From Natronogracilivirga saccharolytica (GTDB taxonomy: Bacteria > Bacteroidota > Rhodothermia > Balneolales > Natronogracilivirgulaceae): a stretch of 64,000 nucleotides of DNA. This document shows, in pieces, positions 35,886 through 46,006 of the stretch. Both the position numbers and the translations under genes were made by a program. The stretch spans positions 310,001 through 374,000 of the forward strand of contig NZ_JAFIDN010000002.1 in the NCBI RefSeq assembly GCF_017921895.1, in the 5' to 3' direction. The notes beneath the pieces were generated by a model. The model was not told where the DNA came from. It did not search any database and saw only the letters and a program-made list of their open reading frames with translations. Positions within the stretch are counted from its first letter, which is position 1, and every line of letters starts with the position of its first letter.

Positions 35886-37814
35886 CTACCGGTTACGTGA
35901 CACCTGCGGGTTCAGATCTGCCATTCTTTTACGGGCAATCCGCTGAGCGCGAATCCATTCCTGTTTTACAGGATCAACAGCGGGAGGGCGTTCACTCAGA
36001 TAGCTGACCGGATGTTCGGTCATTTTTTCCCGCATGTCGAGCAGTTCCAGTACTTCTGTACGTGCGCCATATGTGTAGTGCAGGAAGTCCCGTTGATCTT
36101 CTCCCAGCTCCACATCATATAACCGGACCAGTGTCTCTGCCATCTGTTCAGCGGCATACCCCAGGCGGTTGTCGGCATCTTTTGCCATCCGTTTGCCCAG
36201 TTCGGCCTTCCTTACGGCATTCATGTCCGGAGCCAGTTCACCAAGGTAAATTGCTTTGGTAGCGTTTATATTTCGCTGCACTTCGGGTCTGGAGAGTTTA
36301 ATGTGCGGTTCAAGGGCGAGGGCAATCTCAATCGCCAGCCGGCGCGCGGCCATCGCTCCGGAGGTATACGTGCCGGTTTCATGATCCAAATCATCCGGGA
36401 AAAGTGTTTCGTTATTGGCTGATGCAAAGGCAAAGCCGGTTTTGTGCACATCCAGCCGCTCAAAGTACCAGGCCAGATGCCGGCAAACCTCAAGCCTTTC
36501 ATCATCATCCAGAAAGATCATATCCTCTTTTATGCGGATACCCCTTCGCCCCGAACCCAGTCGCAGACTTGCGGGATCACCGTACGCCTGCGAGGTTATC
36601 TCCTCCCATTTCCGGGAAGCTTCGATCATGCTGGCATGACGTCTGCCGGTCTCGTTATAGGCCCGGTGCGCCATGCTGTAAAGCTCCAGCCCGGTTTTCA
36701 TAATACGTACCAGGCGCTGCAGTTCATCTTTAGATGTATTGGGATCCATTGCTGATCGCCGGAGCTCTCCGGCAAGCTGGTCCATCATCCGGGTGACATG
36801 GTCAATAAGCTGATGGATGGTCAGGCCTTCCGGCAAATCCTCAACGGTGGCATAGCCCGATTCGATCAGAAAAGCCGAAAGAGCCCGGATCCGGTTGCCT
36901 CCGCGGGCCTGATATACCCGGTATTCACTGCGTTTTTGCTCCAGTTCATCCAGCGCACGGGCATATTTCCATCTTCCGGAGTACTGGAAAACAAGCATGG
37001 GGATTTCCCTTCCGCTGATCAGTTCATAGGCCAGAATGATCATCTCCTCGACATCGCGGAAAGTCATCAGCCGGGGATTGTTGTTTTCGATGGAGGACAT
37101 GATACGCTGAAGGAAGTGCGGCTCTCTGGCTATCCCGAACCGAGAAGAGCCGAAGGTCAGGCCGGTAAACCAGTCATGCAGTTCTTTGGCGGCTTCAGGG
37201 GCGTCATCTTCGAGTTCCTGTTCGATCTGCCTTATCTGTTCCCGGTATCGGGCATACAACTCCCTGACCCGGGAGTAGAGTCCGATGCGCCTGTAGGTAT
37301 AGATCTGACCCATGATATCACCGATCTCCCGTCTGCCGGTGAGATCACTAAATGCAATGGTCACGCCGTAGGATGTCAGGTCAACCCGCCTCAGCAGCTG
37401 CAGGGCCGCTTCACGCTTGCGTGCGTCTCCTTCATAAGCCTGTACGTTCATATCACGGGCTGCAAGGATCAGATCTCCCAGTTTGTCTGTGACATCGAGC
37501 ACATCCCGCTCCCCCTGCTCCTCAAGATGACCACGGGTTATATTGTAGAATATACGGGCAATCAAACCGATCAGTCCGGAAAGCACCGTGAAGCTGATGA
37601 AATAAATCAGCAGATTAAGGTCGGGAAACTGACCGAAACCAATGTAATAGCCGCCGATCAGCCCCAGTCCGGTCACCGGGCCGGCGGTCCAGAACAACTG
37701 CATCAGGGTGCGGGACACGCGCACCTGGTTCAGGCTGCGCTTGAATCGCAGGGAATGCGAACTTATATCCCGCTCAATGGAAATGCGGTTTGATTTGCTT
37801 TCTCTTTGATTCAC
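35886..37814 (-). CDS. Unrecognised two-helix membrane protein
   Basis: I do not recognise this 642-residue protein. It has a basic N-terminus, two hydrophobic helices at about 37-60 and 70-92 and a long helical, charged cytoplasmic-looking portion. Notable segments are YRRIGLYSRVRELYARYREQIR, a D/E-rich stretch near 205-215 and a C-terminal RTEVLELLDMREKM. There is no Walker, HD or kinase motif. It starts 14 bp from the stop of the lipoprotein gene upstream on the same strand, so the two probably form an operon. Confidence 0.6.
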   Translation of the reverse strand: MNQRESKSNRISIERDISSHSLRFKRSLNQVRVSRTLMQLFWTAGPVTGLGLIGGYYIGFGQFPDLNLLIYFISFTVLSGLIGLIARIFYNITRGHLEEQGERDVLDVTDKLGDLILAARDMNVQAYEGDARKREAALQLLRRVDLTSYGVTIAFSDLTGRREIGDIMGQIYTYRRIGLYSRVRELYARYREQIRQIEQELEDDAPEAAKELHDWFTGLTFGSSRFGIAREPHFLQRIMSSIENNNPRLMTFRDVEEMIILAYELISGREIPMLVFQYSGRWKYARALDELEQKRSEYRVYQARGGNRIRALSAFLIESGYATVEDLPEGLTIHQLIDHVTRMMDQLAGELRRSAMDPNTSKDELQRLVRIMKTGLELYSMAHRAYNETGRRHASMIEASRKWEEITSQAYGDPASLRLGSGRRGIRIKEDMIFLDDDERLEVCRHLAWYFERLDVHKTGFAFASANNETLFPDDLDHETGTYTSGAMAARRLAIEIALALEPHIKLSRPEVQRNINATKAIYLGELAPDMNAVRKAELGKRMAKDADNRLGYAAEQMAETLVRLYDVELGEDQRDFLHYTYGARTEVLELLDMREKMTEHPVSYLSERPPAVDPVKQEWIRAQRIARKRMADLNPQVSRNR

Positions 37815-37828
37815 TTCAGCGGAAAAAA

Positions 37829-39298
37829 TTAAAACGCGTTATCCAGCAGCTCAAGATGGTCGAAAGAAATATCGAAAAGCTCTTTGCTGCGACCGGAAAT
37901 TTCTTCGGAGACGGAATCCCAGTCGGAGGCGCGTTCAAAGGCATCGCCTTTCCGGTACATATTGCCTGCCATGGTGATGAACATTGCGGCGGTTGAAACG
38001 GTCAGCCGGTCGTCGGTCACGGATCCGTCGGAAAAGTCCAGCTCCGTCACAAGCCGGCCGTCTATGAGATGGTATTCCATCGCTCCGAGAAGCGCCTCAT
38101 CAGAAATTTCGCCAATCAGGTCAAAGACGTCAGAACGGTGTTCGGTCAGGTACATGGAGGTTCCTTCCCGTTCGCGGTCAAGGGCATAGCCGCCTCCGAG
38201 GTGATTGAGAAACTGATACCAGTCATAAAGGGAGACGGTTCCGGAGGCCGGGCGGGTGCCATCCGGGGTGAATGAAATGCGTTCGGGAAGGCCCCATGGT
38301 TCGGCAAGCGGTGCAATAGCTTCCAGCATGGCAACGGTACGGTCAAATATGGTCCGGGACAGTTCCGCATCATCCTCATCGCCAAACATGTAAAGAAAGT
38401 CATACATTGCTTTTTTACCGCGGATCATAGCACCGGCGGCGTCCAGATCCCACTCGGTGCCGTCGCCGAAATCGTAGACGGACCTGTCACTGTCCCAGGC
38501 ATCGTCTAGCACAGCGGCAGCCCCGCGGTATATAGCCACCATGTCGTCGGGAGTGTGTCCCATATGATGACCCAGCGCCTGTTCCGAGAGCACACCCATA
38601 TCATCTGCCCCGCCCGGTTTTTTCCAGGCAACCCATGCATAGGCATTGGCATGCAGTGCGCCGAGGGCATAACTCATGCTTTGATGATCCATGACACCAC
38701 TGTCATCATAAAACGCACCATCGCGGTAGTGTTCATTCATGATATACCGGCCGGGAGTGACCAGGTAATTTGTTGGTTCGCGGTTCAGCCGGTTGTACAG
38801 GACTTCATTGTCTTCAAAGCGGCCGCTCCGGTGGTGGATGTGATAGGCATAAACAAGATGGGGGTAAAGTGAGAGATCAAGCTCTCCGGAGGCTTCATAT
38901 ACCCCTGCGGATTCTTCCAGCCAGGGGGTGATCCTGCCCTCTTCGTTGAAATAGTCATCGATCTGTACAACCATGGAAAGCCATTGCTCCGCACGCTCCA
39001 TCATGGCATCAGGGTAGAGTTCTGGCCGGTAGGCTTCATTGCCGTACTCGGAATCTCGGGAAACCGTAGCAATCACAGATATGGCATTGAGCACATTGCT
39101 GTAGTCCCTGAAGCGAAGCTGGTCCTGCCTGAATCCGGGCACTCCTTCGGCGTCAATGGTGTAAGGCACCAGTATATCGGGCGCACCTGCTTCCGGAACC
39201 GCCTCACCGGGGTCTCTTTCACGGTCAGCATCATTACCGCAGGAAAAAACGATAAGGGGTACTATCAGGATGAGGATGAAAGCGTTGAAATAATTCAT
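37829..39298 (-). CDS. Lipoprotein of unknown function, helical repeat fold likely
   Basis: The 489-residue product has a lipoprotein signal (IVPLIVFSC, Cys20). The mature part is aromatic- and acid-rich with repeated helix pairs, such as RAEQWLSMVVQIDDYF, YPHLVYAYHIHHRSG, MDHQSMSYALGALHANAYAW and AMYDFLYMFGDEDDAE. The pattern suggests an alpha-alpha barrel like those of glycoside hydrolases or glycan-binding proteins, but no family signature was recognised. It is first in a two-gene unit with the membrane protein that follows. Confidence 0.6.
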   Translation of the reverse strand: MNYFNAFILILIVPLIVFSCGNDADRERDPGEAVPEAGAPDILVPYTIDAEGVPGFRQDQLRFRDYSNVLNAISVIATVSRDSEYGNEAYRPELYPDAMMERAEQWLSMVVQIDDYFNEEGRITPWLEESAGVYEASGELDLSLYPHLVYAYHIHHRSGRFEDNEVLYNRLNREPTNYLVTPGRYIMNEHYRDGAFYDDSGVMDHQSMSYALGALHANAYAWVAWKKPGGADDMGVLSEQALGHHMGHTPDDMVAIYRGAAAVLDDAWDSDRSVYDFGDGTEWDLDAAGAMIRGKKAMYDFLYMFGDEDDAELSRTIFDRTVAMLEAIAPLAEPWGLPERISFTPDGTRPASGTVSLYDWYQFLNHLGGGYALDREREGTSMYLTEHRSDVFDLIGEISDEALLGAMEYHLIDGRLVTELDFSDGSVTDDRLTVSTAAMFITMAGNMYRKGDAFERASDWDSVSEEISGRSKELFDISFDHLELLDNAF

Positions 39299-39349
39299 GT
39301 AAATTGGCTGTTTTTGGTGATTTGTTTGGAAAAATCGAACCGGGATTAT

Positions 39350-42106
39350 TCAGAATAAGGGTAGCTGTGATGGCGGGTTGTCCGACAATCCGGATGATCC
39401 GTTTTCCGCATCACTATTTTCGTCATCATCATTGCTGAGTGTATTTCCGATTCCTGAAATATCTTTCTTGGTGAATGTAAGGTCAAATACGGTGCCGTTT
39501 CCGGAATTGTATAATTTGTGCTGCGCCTTTAGCTGCTGCACCAGGGTCTGAATAATTTGAAGACCAAGAGATTCAGATGAATTTGCATTTTCGGGGATAC
39601 CGACGCCATCGTCATGAATGGAAATGCCAACCTCATTTCCGTTTTCCTGCAGTCTGACCGTTATTCTTCCATGCTCTCTGCCTTTGAAGGCGTGTTTGTA
39701 GCAGTTGGTGAGCACCTCGTTAATGATCAGTGAACACGGAATGGCCTGATTAATATTGAGTTCCAGGGGGATGAGATGCACTTCCTTTTCAACCGTCACC
39801 TCGTCGGGAAGAACCTGTTCAATGGTGTTCATCAGTTTTTTGATGATATCGGTAAAACTCAGGCGGGAGAAATTTTCGGACTGATAGAGCAGTTCGTGGA
39901 TGGTGGCCATGGTTTGAATGCGCAGGGTACTGTCATGCAGCTTTTCACGAACGACGGCATTGGGTTCTTCCATGGCCTGCAGCTGCATCATGCCGGAAAC
40001 AACGGCCAGGTTGTTTTTTACCCGATGATGTATCTCCGAAAGCAGCGTCTCTTTTTCCCGGAGTGAATTCCTCAGTTTTTCTTCTTGATATTTTTTGTCG
40101 GAGATGTCCCGGAGTGCACCTATCATGCGGACAGCCTGATGATTATCATCCCTGATAATGTATCCGTTTTCGTAAACATAGGCATAACGGCCACTCTGTT
40201 TTTCGAAACGGTACTCACAGGTCCATTTTGACTGACCGGGAGTGTCAATTGCCTTTTCAAGGCTCTCTTTTACGGCAGTGACATCATCCGGGTGGATCAA
40301 TGAGTACCAGTTTTCGATAGGAAACGGCTTGCCATGAACCTGATAGCCGAACTGACGGCGAAATCCGTCACCCCATTGCAGGTGGTTCTGCAGCAAATCC
40401 CAGTCGTATATGGCATCATCGGTTGCTTTGTTTACATACCGGAACCGTTCATTGCTTCCCTTGAGAGCCTTGTCCTTGATCTCACTTTCAAGGATTAGTC
40501 TGAGCAGTTCGCATATGCGTTCCACCGTTCGTTCTTCCTGGTCGGACGGGGTTTTGGGCTGATCATAGTAGACAGCCAGTGCTGCAAGTATGTCACTTGT
40601 GTTGGAGTCAATTATGGGGTGGGACCATGAAGCCCGGATATTTTCGTTTTGTGCAAATTCCCGGTACGGTTCCCAGCGGGGGTCGTTCATGGTATCATCG
40701 ACAAATACTTTTTCACCGGAAATTATGGCAACACCTGTGGTTCCCTGATCTTTGCCGATGACAAAAGACGCCACGTGCCGGATCAGATCGTCGCCAAATG
40801 ATGGCGCGGAAAGGACTTTCATCTGTTTTCCCTGTACCTGAATAAATGCATAACGGATACCGGGATAGAGTTCTTCCATACCGGTCAGCAGTTCATCAAA
40901 AATTGAGGCAAGAGGTTTATCTTCAGCAAAACTTTTGAGTGTCTTGCGCTCGAGTTTGTCCAGCTCCTGAAAAAAAACCGAATGGGTTATATCCTGTGAG
41001 TTGACGATGAATCCCCTGACGGCCGGATCCTCCCGCAGATCTGTAATGGTGCTTTCGAACCACAGGAAATCGGAACAGTCCGGTTCGTTGTAACAGAAGC
41101 GGTAGGGACTGGTTTTGAGTCTGTTTTCCTTATCCAGTTCAGAAATTTCGGAAAGAAGCTGCCGCCGGTCGTTTTTATGGATGAAGTCTGCGACCGGCCG
41201 CCCGATCAGCTCTTCAGAAGGAATGTCAAGCAGCTGTTCGTATGAGGGGCTGACATATATGAACAGGCCCTGTTCGTCGATAATCCCGAAGTAATCGTAT
41301 CCGCCCTGGACCAGGGCACGAAACCTCTGCTCGTTGATCCTGACCAGTCGCTGTGACTCTTTTTGATCCGTGATATCAAACCGGATGGCCAGGAAGTGCT
41401 CGGGATTGCCGCCGGAATCCATAAAAGGCACAATGGTAGTATCAACCCAGTAAAAAGAGCCGTTTTTTGTTTTGTTCCTGATTTCCCCCCTCCAGACTTC
41501 ACCTTTTAAAATGGTGTTCCAAAGCTCTTTAAAAAACGAATCGGGATGATAGCCGGAATTGTTGATATTTGTGTGGCTTCCGATGAGTTCCTCTTCTGCG
41601 TACCCGGAAAGTTTGCATGTATGTTCGTTGACTTCCGTAATGTAACCTTCAACATCCGTGATCACGATATTTGCAGCCTGGTCCAGCGCATACTTGTATT
41701 CGGAAAGATGCTTCAGCGACTTTTTCAATTCAATATCGGTCGCTTTTCGCCCGGAAATATCCAGCAGTGTCGTGGAAGTGAAAGCTTCTCCCGATTCGTC
41801 GTGAAAAATTGCCGAGTAGAACTCGCAGGGAAAAGTCTCGCCGTTTTTTCGAATGGCGGTCAGCTCGCCCCGGGCACTTCCGGCTTTTTCGCGCTCCTGC
41901 AGAAAACCGGATAATCCGGGACTGTCGGTATGGATGATTCCGCTCCTGCCGATTTGCCGCAGCTGCTCAACAGTATAGCCGAACATGTCGCAGGCAGCAG
42001 GATTGGCAGTGATGATGGTACCGTCAGGTCGCGTGATCAGAGTGGCCGTCAGTGAATGCTCGAATGCTGTCTTGTATCTGATTTGTTGATCCTTTTCCTG
42101 CGACAT
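39350..42106 (-). CDS. Soluble multi-PAS/GAF sensor histidine kinase, HisKA_2 type
   Basis: No membrane segment is seen, so signals are sensed in the cytoplasm. Domains in order: three PAS domains (about 1-120, 125-255, 257-380), a GAF domain (about 390-540), a fourth PAS (about 555-675), the HisKA_2 dimerisation domain with LLSEIHHRVKNNLAVVSGMMQLQ near 690-715, and a HATPase domain (about 775-880) with NEVLTNCYKHAF and DDGVGIPE. The last forty residues are acidic and Ser-rich. HisKA_2 kinases pair with distinct regulators; none is encoded next to it, so it is an orphan. PAS plus GAF suggests redox, oxygen or small-ligand sensing, not determinable here. Confidence 0.9.
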   Translation of the reverse strand: MSQEKDQQIRYKTAFEHSLTATLITRPDGTIITANPAACDMFGYTVEQLRQIGRSGIIHTDSPGLSGFLQEREKAGSARGELTAIRKNGETFPCEFYSAIFHDESGEAFTSTTLLDISGRKATDIELKKSLKHLSEYKYALDQAANIVITDVEGYITEVNEHTCKLSGYAEEELIGSHTNINNSGYHPDSFFKELWNTILKGEVWRGEIRNKTKNGSFYWVDTTIVPFMDSGGNPEHFLAIRFDITDQKESQRLVRINEQRFRALVQGGYDYFGIIDEQGLFIYVSPSYEQLLDIPSEELIGRPVADFIHKNDRRQLLSEISELDKENRLKTSPYRFCYNEPDCSDFLWFESTITDLREDPAVRGFIVNSQDITHSVFFQELDKLERKTLKSFAEDKPLASIFDELLTGMEELYPGIRYAFIQVQGKQMKVLSAPSFGDDLIRHVASFVIGKDQGTTGVAIISGEKVFVDDTMNDPRWEPYREFAQNENIRASWSHPIIDSNTSDILAALAVYYDQPKTPSDQEERTVERICELLRLILESEIKDKALKGSNERFRYVNKATDDAIYDWDLLQNHLQWGDGFRRQFGYQVHGKPFPIENWYSLIHPDDVTAVKESLEKAIDTPGQSKWTCEYRFEKQSGRYAYVYENGYIIRDDNHQAVRMIGALRDISDKKYQEEKLRNSLREKETLLSEIHHRVKNNLAVVSGMMQLQAMEEPNAVVREKLHDSTLRIQTMATIHELLYQSENFSRLSFTDIIKKLMNTIEQVLPDEVTVEKEVHLIPLELNINQAIPCSLIINEVLTNCYKHAFKGREHGRITVRLQENGNEVGISIHDDGVGIPENANSSESLGLQIIQTLVQQLKAQHKLYNSGNGTVFDLTFTKKDISGIGNTLSNDDDENSDAENGSSGLSDNPPSQLPLF

Positions 42107-42205
42107 GCCGCTTCCTTACAGAATATGACAGAAGGTATTTCTGCGAAAACTTTTTTCGCCCAGGTTGCTTATCCTGATCAATATATCCAAATTAACTGAT
42201 ATAAA

Positions 42206-42916
42206 TCAGAAATAAATTCCGGCCGTAATGGTGAAGACCCGGTTTTTTGAATCGGGATCTGTGACAAAATCATCATCTAAATCATTATTGAAGTCGTTGA
42301 AATCGTCAAAATCATCATTATTGGAATCATCGAAAATATCAACAAGGCCGAGCGAGTATCGGGCCTGAACGTTAAGTTTCGTCACACCGACATTGAAGTC
42401 CACTCCGACTCCTGCGATCAGGCCGAAATCCAGTGATTCCGTCTCGTCACTGATATCACCCGAAATGGTCATGCCATTCATAGTGACTTCAGACTCGGCG
42501 TCCAGCAGATAAGCAAAATAGGGGCCGGCAACTATGTGGGGACTTATGGGACCCGGAGGGCCGAAATACAGTTTGCCCAGCACCGGTATGGTCAGGTAAT
42601 CAAGTGAAAGTGTGCTTTCGAAATCAAATGTTTCACCAAACTCTTCAAAACTTTCGGAAATGGTGGCACCCTGCTGTGAGTAGTAGAGGCCGGTTTCAAG
42701 GCCGACCGGCAGCATGGGCAGTCCGATATCCACAACACCACCGATAATGATTCCGGTTCGTGAATCGGCATCGTCGAAGGCATCGCCACTGACATTGGCG
42801 ATATTGATTCCGGCTTTGGCTCCGAAAGAGAGCGGACTTTGTGCATGGGCGGACTGAGCAAACAGTACCATCGCCAGCAGAGTAGCAAGTGTTATACAGA
42901 AGAGGTTGCGTATCAT
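42206..42916 (-). CDS. Outer-membrane beta-barrel protein, PorT/OmpA-barrel like
   Basis: A signal peptide covers 1-25, ending QSAHAQ. The mature protein begins LSFGAKAGINIANVSGDAF, a typical start of small barrels of the Bacteroidota outer membrane. It alternates hydrophobic beta strands such as GLETGLYYSQQGA, LDYLTIPVLGKLYF and LNVQARYSLGLVDI, and ends in VFTITAGIYF with a terminal Phe. A 25-residue stretch of Asp and Asn (about 200-225) lies between the last strands and may be an extracellular acidic loop. Function is unknown. It is monocistronic and divergent from the sugar dehydrogenase gene. Confidence 0.8.
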   Translation of the reverse strand: MIRNLFCITLATLLAMVLFAQSAHAQSPLSFGAKAGINIANVSGDAFDDADSRTGIIIGGVVDIGLPMLPVGLETGLYYSQQGATISESFEEFGETFDFESTLSLDYLTIPVLGKLYFGPPGPISPHIVAGPYFAYLLDAESEVTMNGMTISGDISDETESLDFGLIAGVGVDFNVGVTKLNVQARYSLGLVDIFDDSNNDDFDDFNDFNNDLDDDFVTDPDSKNRVFTITAGIYF

Positions 42917-42977
42917 GGCAGTGTGGTTTGGTTACGGATGAAAAGTGACAGTGAGACGGCGAAATGAACAGATCAAA

Positions 42978-42989
42978 ACAACATGTTGT
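42978..42989. promoter_or_regulatory. 12-bp palindrome in the divergent promoter region
   Basis: ACAACATGTTGT is a perfect inverted repeat lying between the divergent outer-membrane barrel and sugar dehydrogenase genes. It could be an operator for a dimeric regulator. It may also be chance in an AT-rich spacer. Confidence 0.3.
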
Positions 42990-43149
42990 TAGTGAGTTAG
43001 TTAACAAACTGAAATTAATGCGTTTTGGCATAGAGGCAAAGTGAAATCTGCTCTTCGCCATGTTAAACTTAAAGGGGATCAGATTCAAGAAACTGCACTC
43101 CTTATTTTCAGAAGCCGAATTTATCTCTTAAAAAACGGGGGAAGACATC

Positions 43150-44334
43150 ATGAAACTATCTGCATATTCACCAGTTCTGATTACAGCACTGCTTGTTCTG
43201 CCCGCACTGATTCTGACCTCTTGTGATGACCGGGTCAGTATCGAAACCAATGCATCGCCGGACGGCGATGTGGTCATTGAGTCCGTAGAGTCCGAAGATG
43301 CCGACTTCAGGCTGGTCCGCGTTCTGGGCGGCCTTGAGAACCCCTGGGCAGTGGCCTGGCTGCCGGATGATCGCATGATCATCACGGAACGCCCCGGGCG
43401 TATGAACCTTTTTGACGGCGAGACGGTAACAGAATTGTCCGGATTGCCGGATATTCATTCCCGCAGTCAGGGTGGCTTGCTGGATGTTGCGCTGCATCCT
43501 GATTACGAGGATAACGGCTGGATCTATTTCACATACTCCAAAGCGGATAACGGCAATACCGGAACCGCGCTCGGACGAGCCAGGCTGGATGGTGAGCAAC
43601 TGGTTGATGTTGAGGAGCTGTACGTCGAGGAACCTGCCAAAAATCCGGGCCGGCATTACGGATCACGTATAGCTTTCCCGGGGGACGGAACGGTTCTCTT
43701 TACAATCGGAGATCGCGGGGAGCGTACACCATCGCAGGATCTTCAGGACCCTGCAGGTTCTACCATCCGCCTGAATTACGATGGGTCAGTCCCCGAAGAC
43801 AATCCGTTTGCAGGAAGCGATGAAGCACTGCCGAAAATCTATTCCTACGGCCATCGCAATGCGCAGGGCATGGTCATCCACCCGGAAACCGGAGCGATAT
43901 GGCAGCATGAGCATGGCCCGCAGGGTGGAGACGAACTGAATATAATTCAAGCCGGAGGCAATTACGGATGGCCTGATGCCACTTATGGTGATGAGTACGG
44001 CAGCGGGCAACCGATTGGCATTGAACCTCATGAAGATCCGGATATTGTCAATCCGCTGGTTCACTGGTCACCGACATCCATAGCCCCGTCGGGAATGGCT
44101 TTTTTCTACGGAAATAACTTTCCCGGCTGGCATGGTGATGTATTTATCGGCGCACTGGCCCAGCAGCATGTCCGGCGTGTGGTCGTCGATGGCGAGGAGG
44201 TTGTTCGTCAGGAAGAGCTGCTGAGCGGGGAGCCCGGGCGTATCCGGGATATCCGGCAGGGTCCGGACGGCAATCTCTACTTGCTTACAGACCACTCGGA
44301 TGGAGGCTTGTATCGTATCGAGCCGCTTGACTGA
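43150..44334 (+). CDS. PQQ-type aldose sugar dehydrogenase, lipoprotein
   Basis: This belongs to the soluble six-bladed beta-propeller glucose/sorbosone dehydrogenase family, which oxidises aldoses with PQQ. A lipobox LTSC places C25 as the lipid anchor. The core has GGLENPWAVAWLPDDRMIITERPGRM, DVALHPDYEDNGWIYF, GRHYGSRIAFPGDG, FTIGDRG and EHGPQGGDELNII. The length of 394 residues fits. No PQQ synthesis genes are in the window. It should act in the periplasm or on the outer membrane. Its neighbours downstream are amidohydrolases on the same strand with a 69-bp gap. Confidence 0.83.
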   Translation: MKLSAYSPVLITALLVLPALILTSCDDRVSIETNASPDGDVVIESVESEDADFRLVRVLGGLENPWAVAWLPDDRMIITERPGRMNLFDGETVTELSGLPDIHSRSQGGLLDVALHPDYEDNGWIYFTYSKADNGNTGTALGRARLDGEQLVDVEELYVEEPAKNPGRHYGSRIAFPGDGTVLFTIGDRGERTPSQDLQDPAGSTIRLNYDGSVPEDNPFAGSDEALPKIYSYGHRNAQGMVIHPETGAIWQHEHGPQGGDELNIIQAGGNYGWPDATYGDEYGSGQPIGIEPHEDPDIVNPLVHWSPTSIAPSGMAFFYGNNFPGWHGDVFIGALAQQHVRRVVVDGEEVVRQEELLSGEPGRIRDIRQGPDGNLYLLTDHSDGGLYRIEPLD

Positions 44335-44403
44335 TGCACGGTTGGTGATGTTTGACTATATTCCCTCTTCCTGCAATAAAGTCAAATCAACTAGTGTCCT
44401 GGT

Positions 44404-45993
44404 ATGATAATCAAAAACCTGTTCCGTTTTGTTAAGGTGGCACGCCTGAACCTCCCGCTGGTGATGGCCTCCCTGATGCTTCTAACAGTTTCATGTAATT
44501 CGCAAAATGACGCGGATCTGCATGATCTGTTGATTAAAAATGCAAAAATAATCGATGGAACCGGCTCTGAATCGTTTGCAGGGCATGTTGTTGTTGATGA
44601 GGGGGTTATTGTGAACGTCGGTGAATTTGACGCAGAGATTGTGCAGTCAAAAAAAACCATTGACGCAGAAGGGCGCGTACTTTCTCCGGGCTTCATCGAT
44701 GCCCATTCACACGGCGATCCCCTGGAAACGCCCCGTTTCCACAATTTTCTGGCCATGGGTGTGACCTCGGTCAGTCTGGGTCAGGATGGCCGCAGCCCTG
44801 GTGGAAGAGATGTGGCCGCCTGGATGGACAAGGTGGATTCGTCAGGAACCGGACCCAACATCGTACACTTTGTCGGACACAGTACATTGCGCGAACTCAT
44901 CGATGCTCCCCGCGAGTCAGGACTGGACCAAAGCTATATAGAACAGATGCTGGAGATACTCGGCCGCTCTCTGCAAGCCGGATCCTTCGGACTGACTACC
45001 GGTCTTGAATATGATCACGGAATGTTTGCTGATTCTGACGAGCTGGCAGCTCTTGCCGGTCCGGTAGCGGAAGCGAACGGATTGGTCATGAGTCACATGC
45101 GAAGTGAGGACGACGATAAAATTCTGGATTCCGTTACTGAACTGCTGAACCAGGGGCGCGAATCAGGAGCGCATGTCCACGTTTCTCATATAAAAATAGT
45201 TTTTGGTGATGATCCCGCGCTGGCAGGCGAAGTGTTGGGATTGATGGATGAGACCAGGAAGGAAGGCCTGCGGGTGACAGCTGACGTCTATCCCTATGTC
45301 GCAAGTTTTACCGGTATTGGGATTGTCTTTCCGGAATGGGCGCTGCCTCCCAATGATTTCGATGAAGTGGTGGAGAACCGGCGTGATGAACTGGAAGAAT
45401 ATCTTCGCAACAGAGTTGCCATGAGAAACGGACCGGAAGCAACACTGTTCGGCACAGATCAATGGGCCGGAAAAACGCTGGCCGAAGTTGCCGAAGAGAA
45501 GGGCAAGCCCTTTGAACAGGTACTGATCGATGATATCGGTCCCCGTGGCGCCAGCGCAGCCTATTTTGTAATGGATGAGGATGTTATGCAGCGTTTTCTT
45601 ACCGATCCTCATGTGATGGTCAGTTCCGACGGAAGCCCGACTATGCGCCATCCCCGCGGCTACGGAAGCTTCGCTCGCATTATCCGGAAATATGTCAATG
45701 AAAAAGAGCTGCTGACACTGGAAGAGGCCATCCATAAAATGTCCGGACTCACTGCCGAAACCATCGGTCTGTCTGATCCCGGCCGGGTTGAAACGCCGCG
45801 GGGGATCATCCGGGAGGGATATGCCGCAGATCTGCTGCTGTTTGATCCCGGTCAGATCCGGGACCTGGCAACATTTGAAGAACCGCACACCTATGCCAAG
45901 GGCTTTGACCGGGTATTCGTTAACGGCACAGCCGTGGTGGAAAATGGAAATAAAAACACGGAACTCCCGGGCCGGGTCCTGCGGAGAAGATAA
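44404..45993 (+). CDS. N-acyl-D-amino-acid deacylase-like amidohydrolase (first tandem copy)
   Basis: The enzyme family removes acyl groups from N-acyl-D-amino acids using zinc. A lipoprotein-like signal ends near C31. The TIM-barrel metal residues visible are H101 and H103 (DAHSHGD), and His in SHMRSEDDD and VHVSHIK; the probable catalytic Asp is in VSSDGSPTMRHPRG. The cysteine that bridges zinc in the studied D-aminoacylase is replaced in LGQDGRS. The C-terminal urease-like beta domain is present (GYAADLLLFDP). The length of 529 residues fits. It is followed within 13 bp by a close paralogue. Substrate is inferred from family only. Confidence 0.82.
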   Translation: MIIKNLFRFVKVARLNLPLVMASLMLLTVSCNSQNDADLHDLLIKNAKIIDGTGSESFAGHVVVDEGVIVNVGEFDAEIVQSKKTIDAEGRVLSPGFIDAHSHGDPLETPRFHNFLAMGVTSVSLGQDGRSPGGRDVAAWMDKVDSSGTGPNIVHFVGHSTLRELIDAPRESGLDQSYIEQMLEILGRSLQAGSFGLTTGLEYDHGMFADSDELAALAGPVAEANGLVMSHMRSEDDDKILDSVTELLNQGRESGAHVHVSHIKIVFGDDPALAGEVLGLMDETRKEGLRVTADVYPYVASFTGIGIVFPEWALPPNDFDEVVENRRDELEEYLRNRVAMRNGPEATLFGTDQWAGKTLAEVAEEKGKPFEQVLIDDIGPRGASAAYFVMDEDVMQRFLTDPHVMVSSDGSPTMRHPRGYGSFARIIRKYVNEKELLTLEEAIHKMSGLTAETIGLSDPGRVETPRGIIREGYAADLLLFDPGQIRDLATFEEPHTYAKGFDRVFVNGTAVVENGNKNTELPGRVLRRR

Positions 45994-46006
45994 TGACAGC
46001 CAGAAA

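Noticed and set aside
45788-46006. Upstream extension of the second amidohydrolase
   Set aside because: It overlaps the end of the first copy in another frame and adds no conserved sequence. The ATG at 46007 starts directly with the signal peptide.
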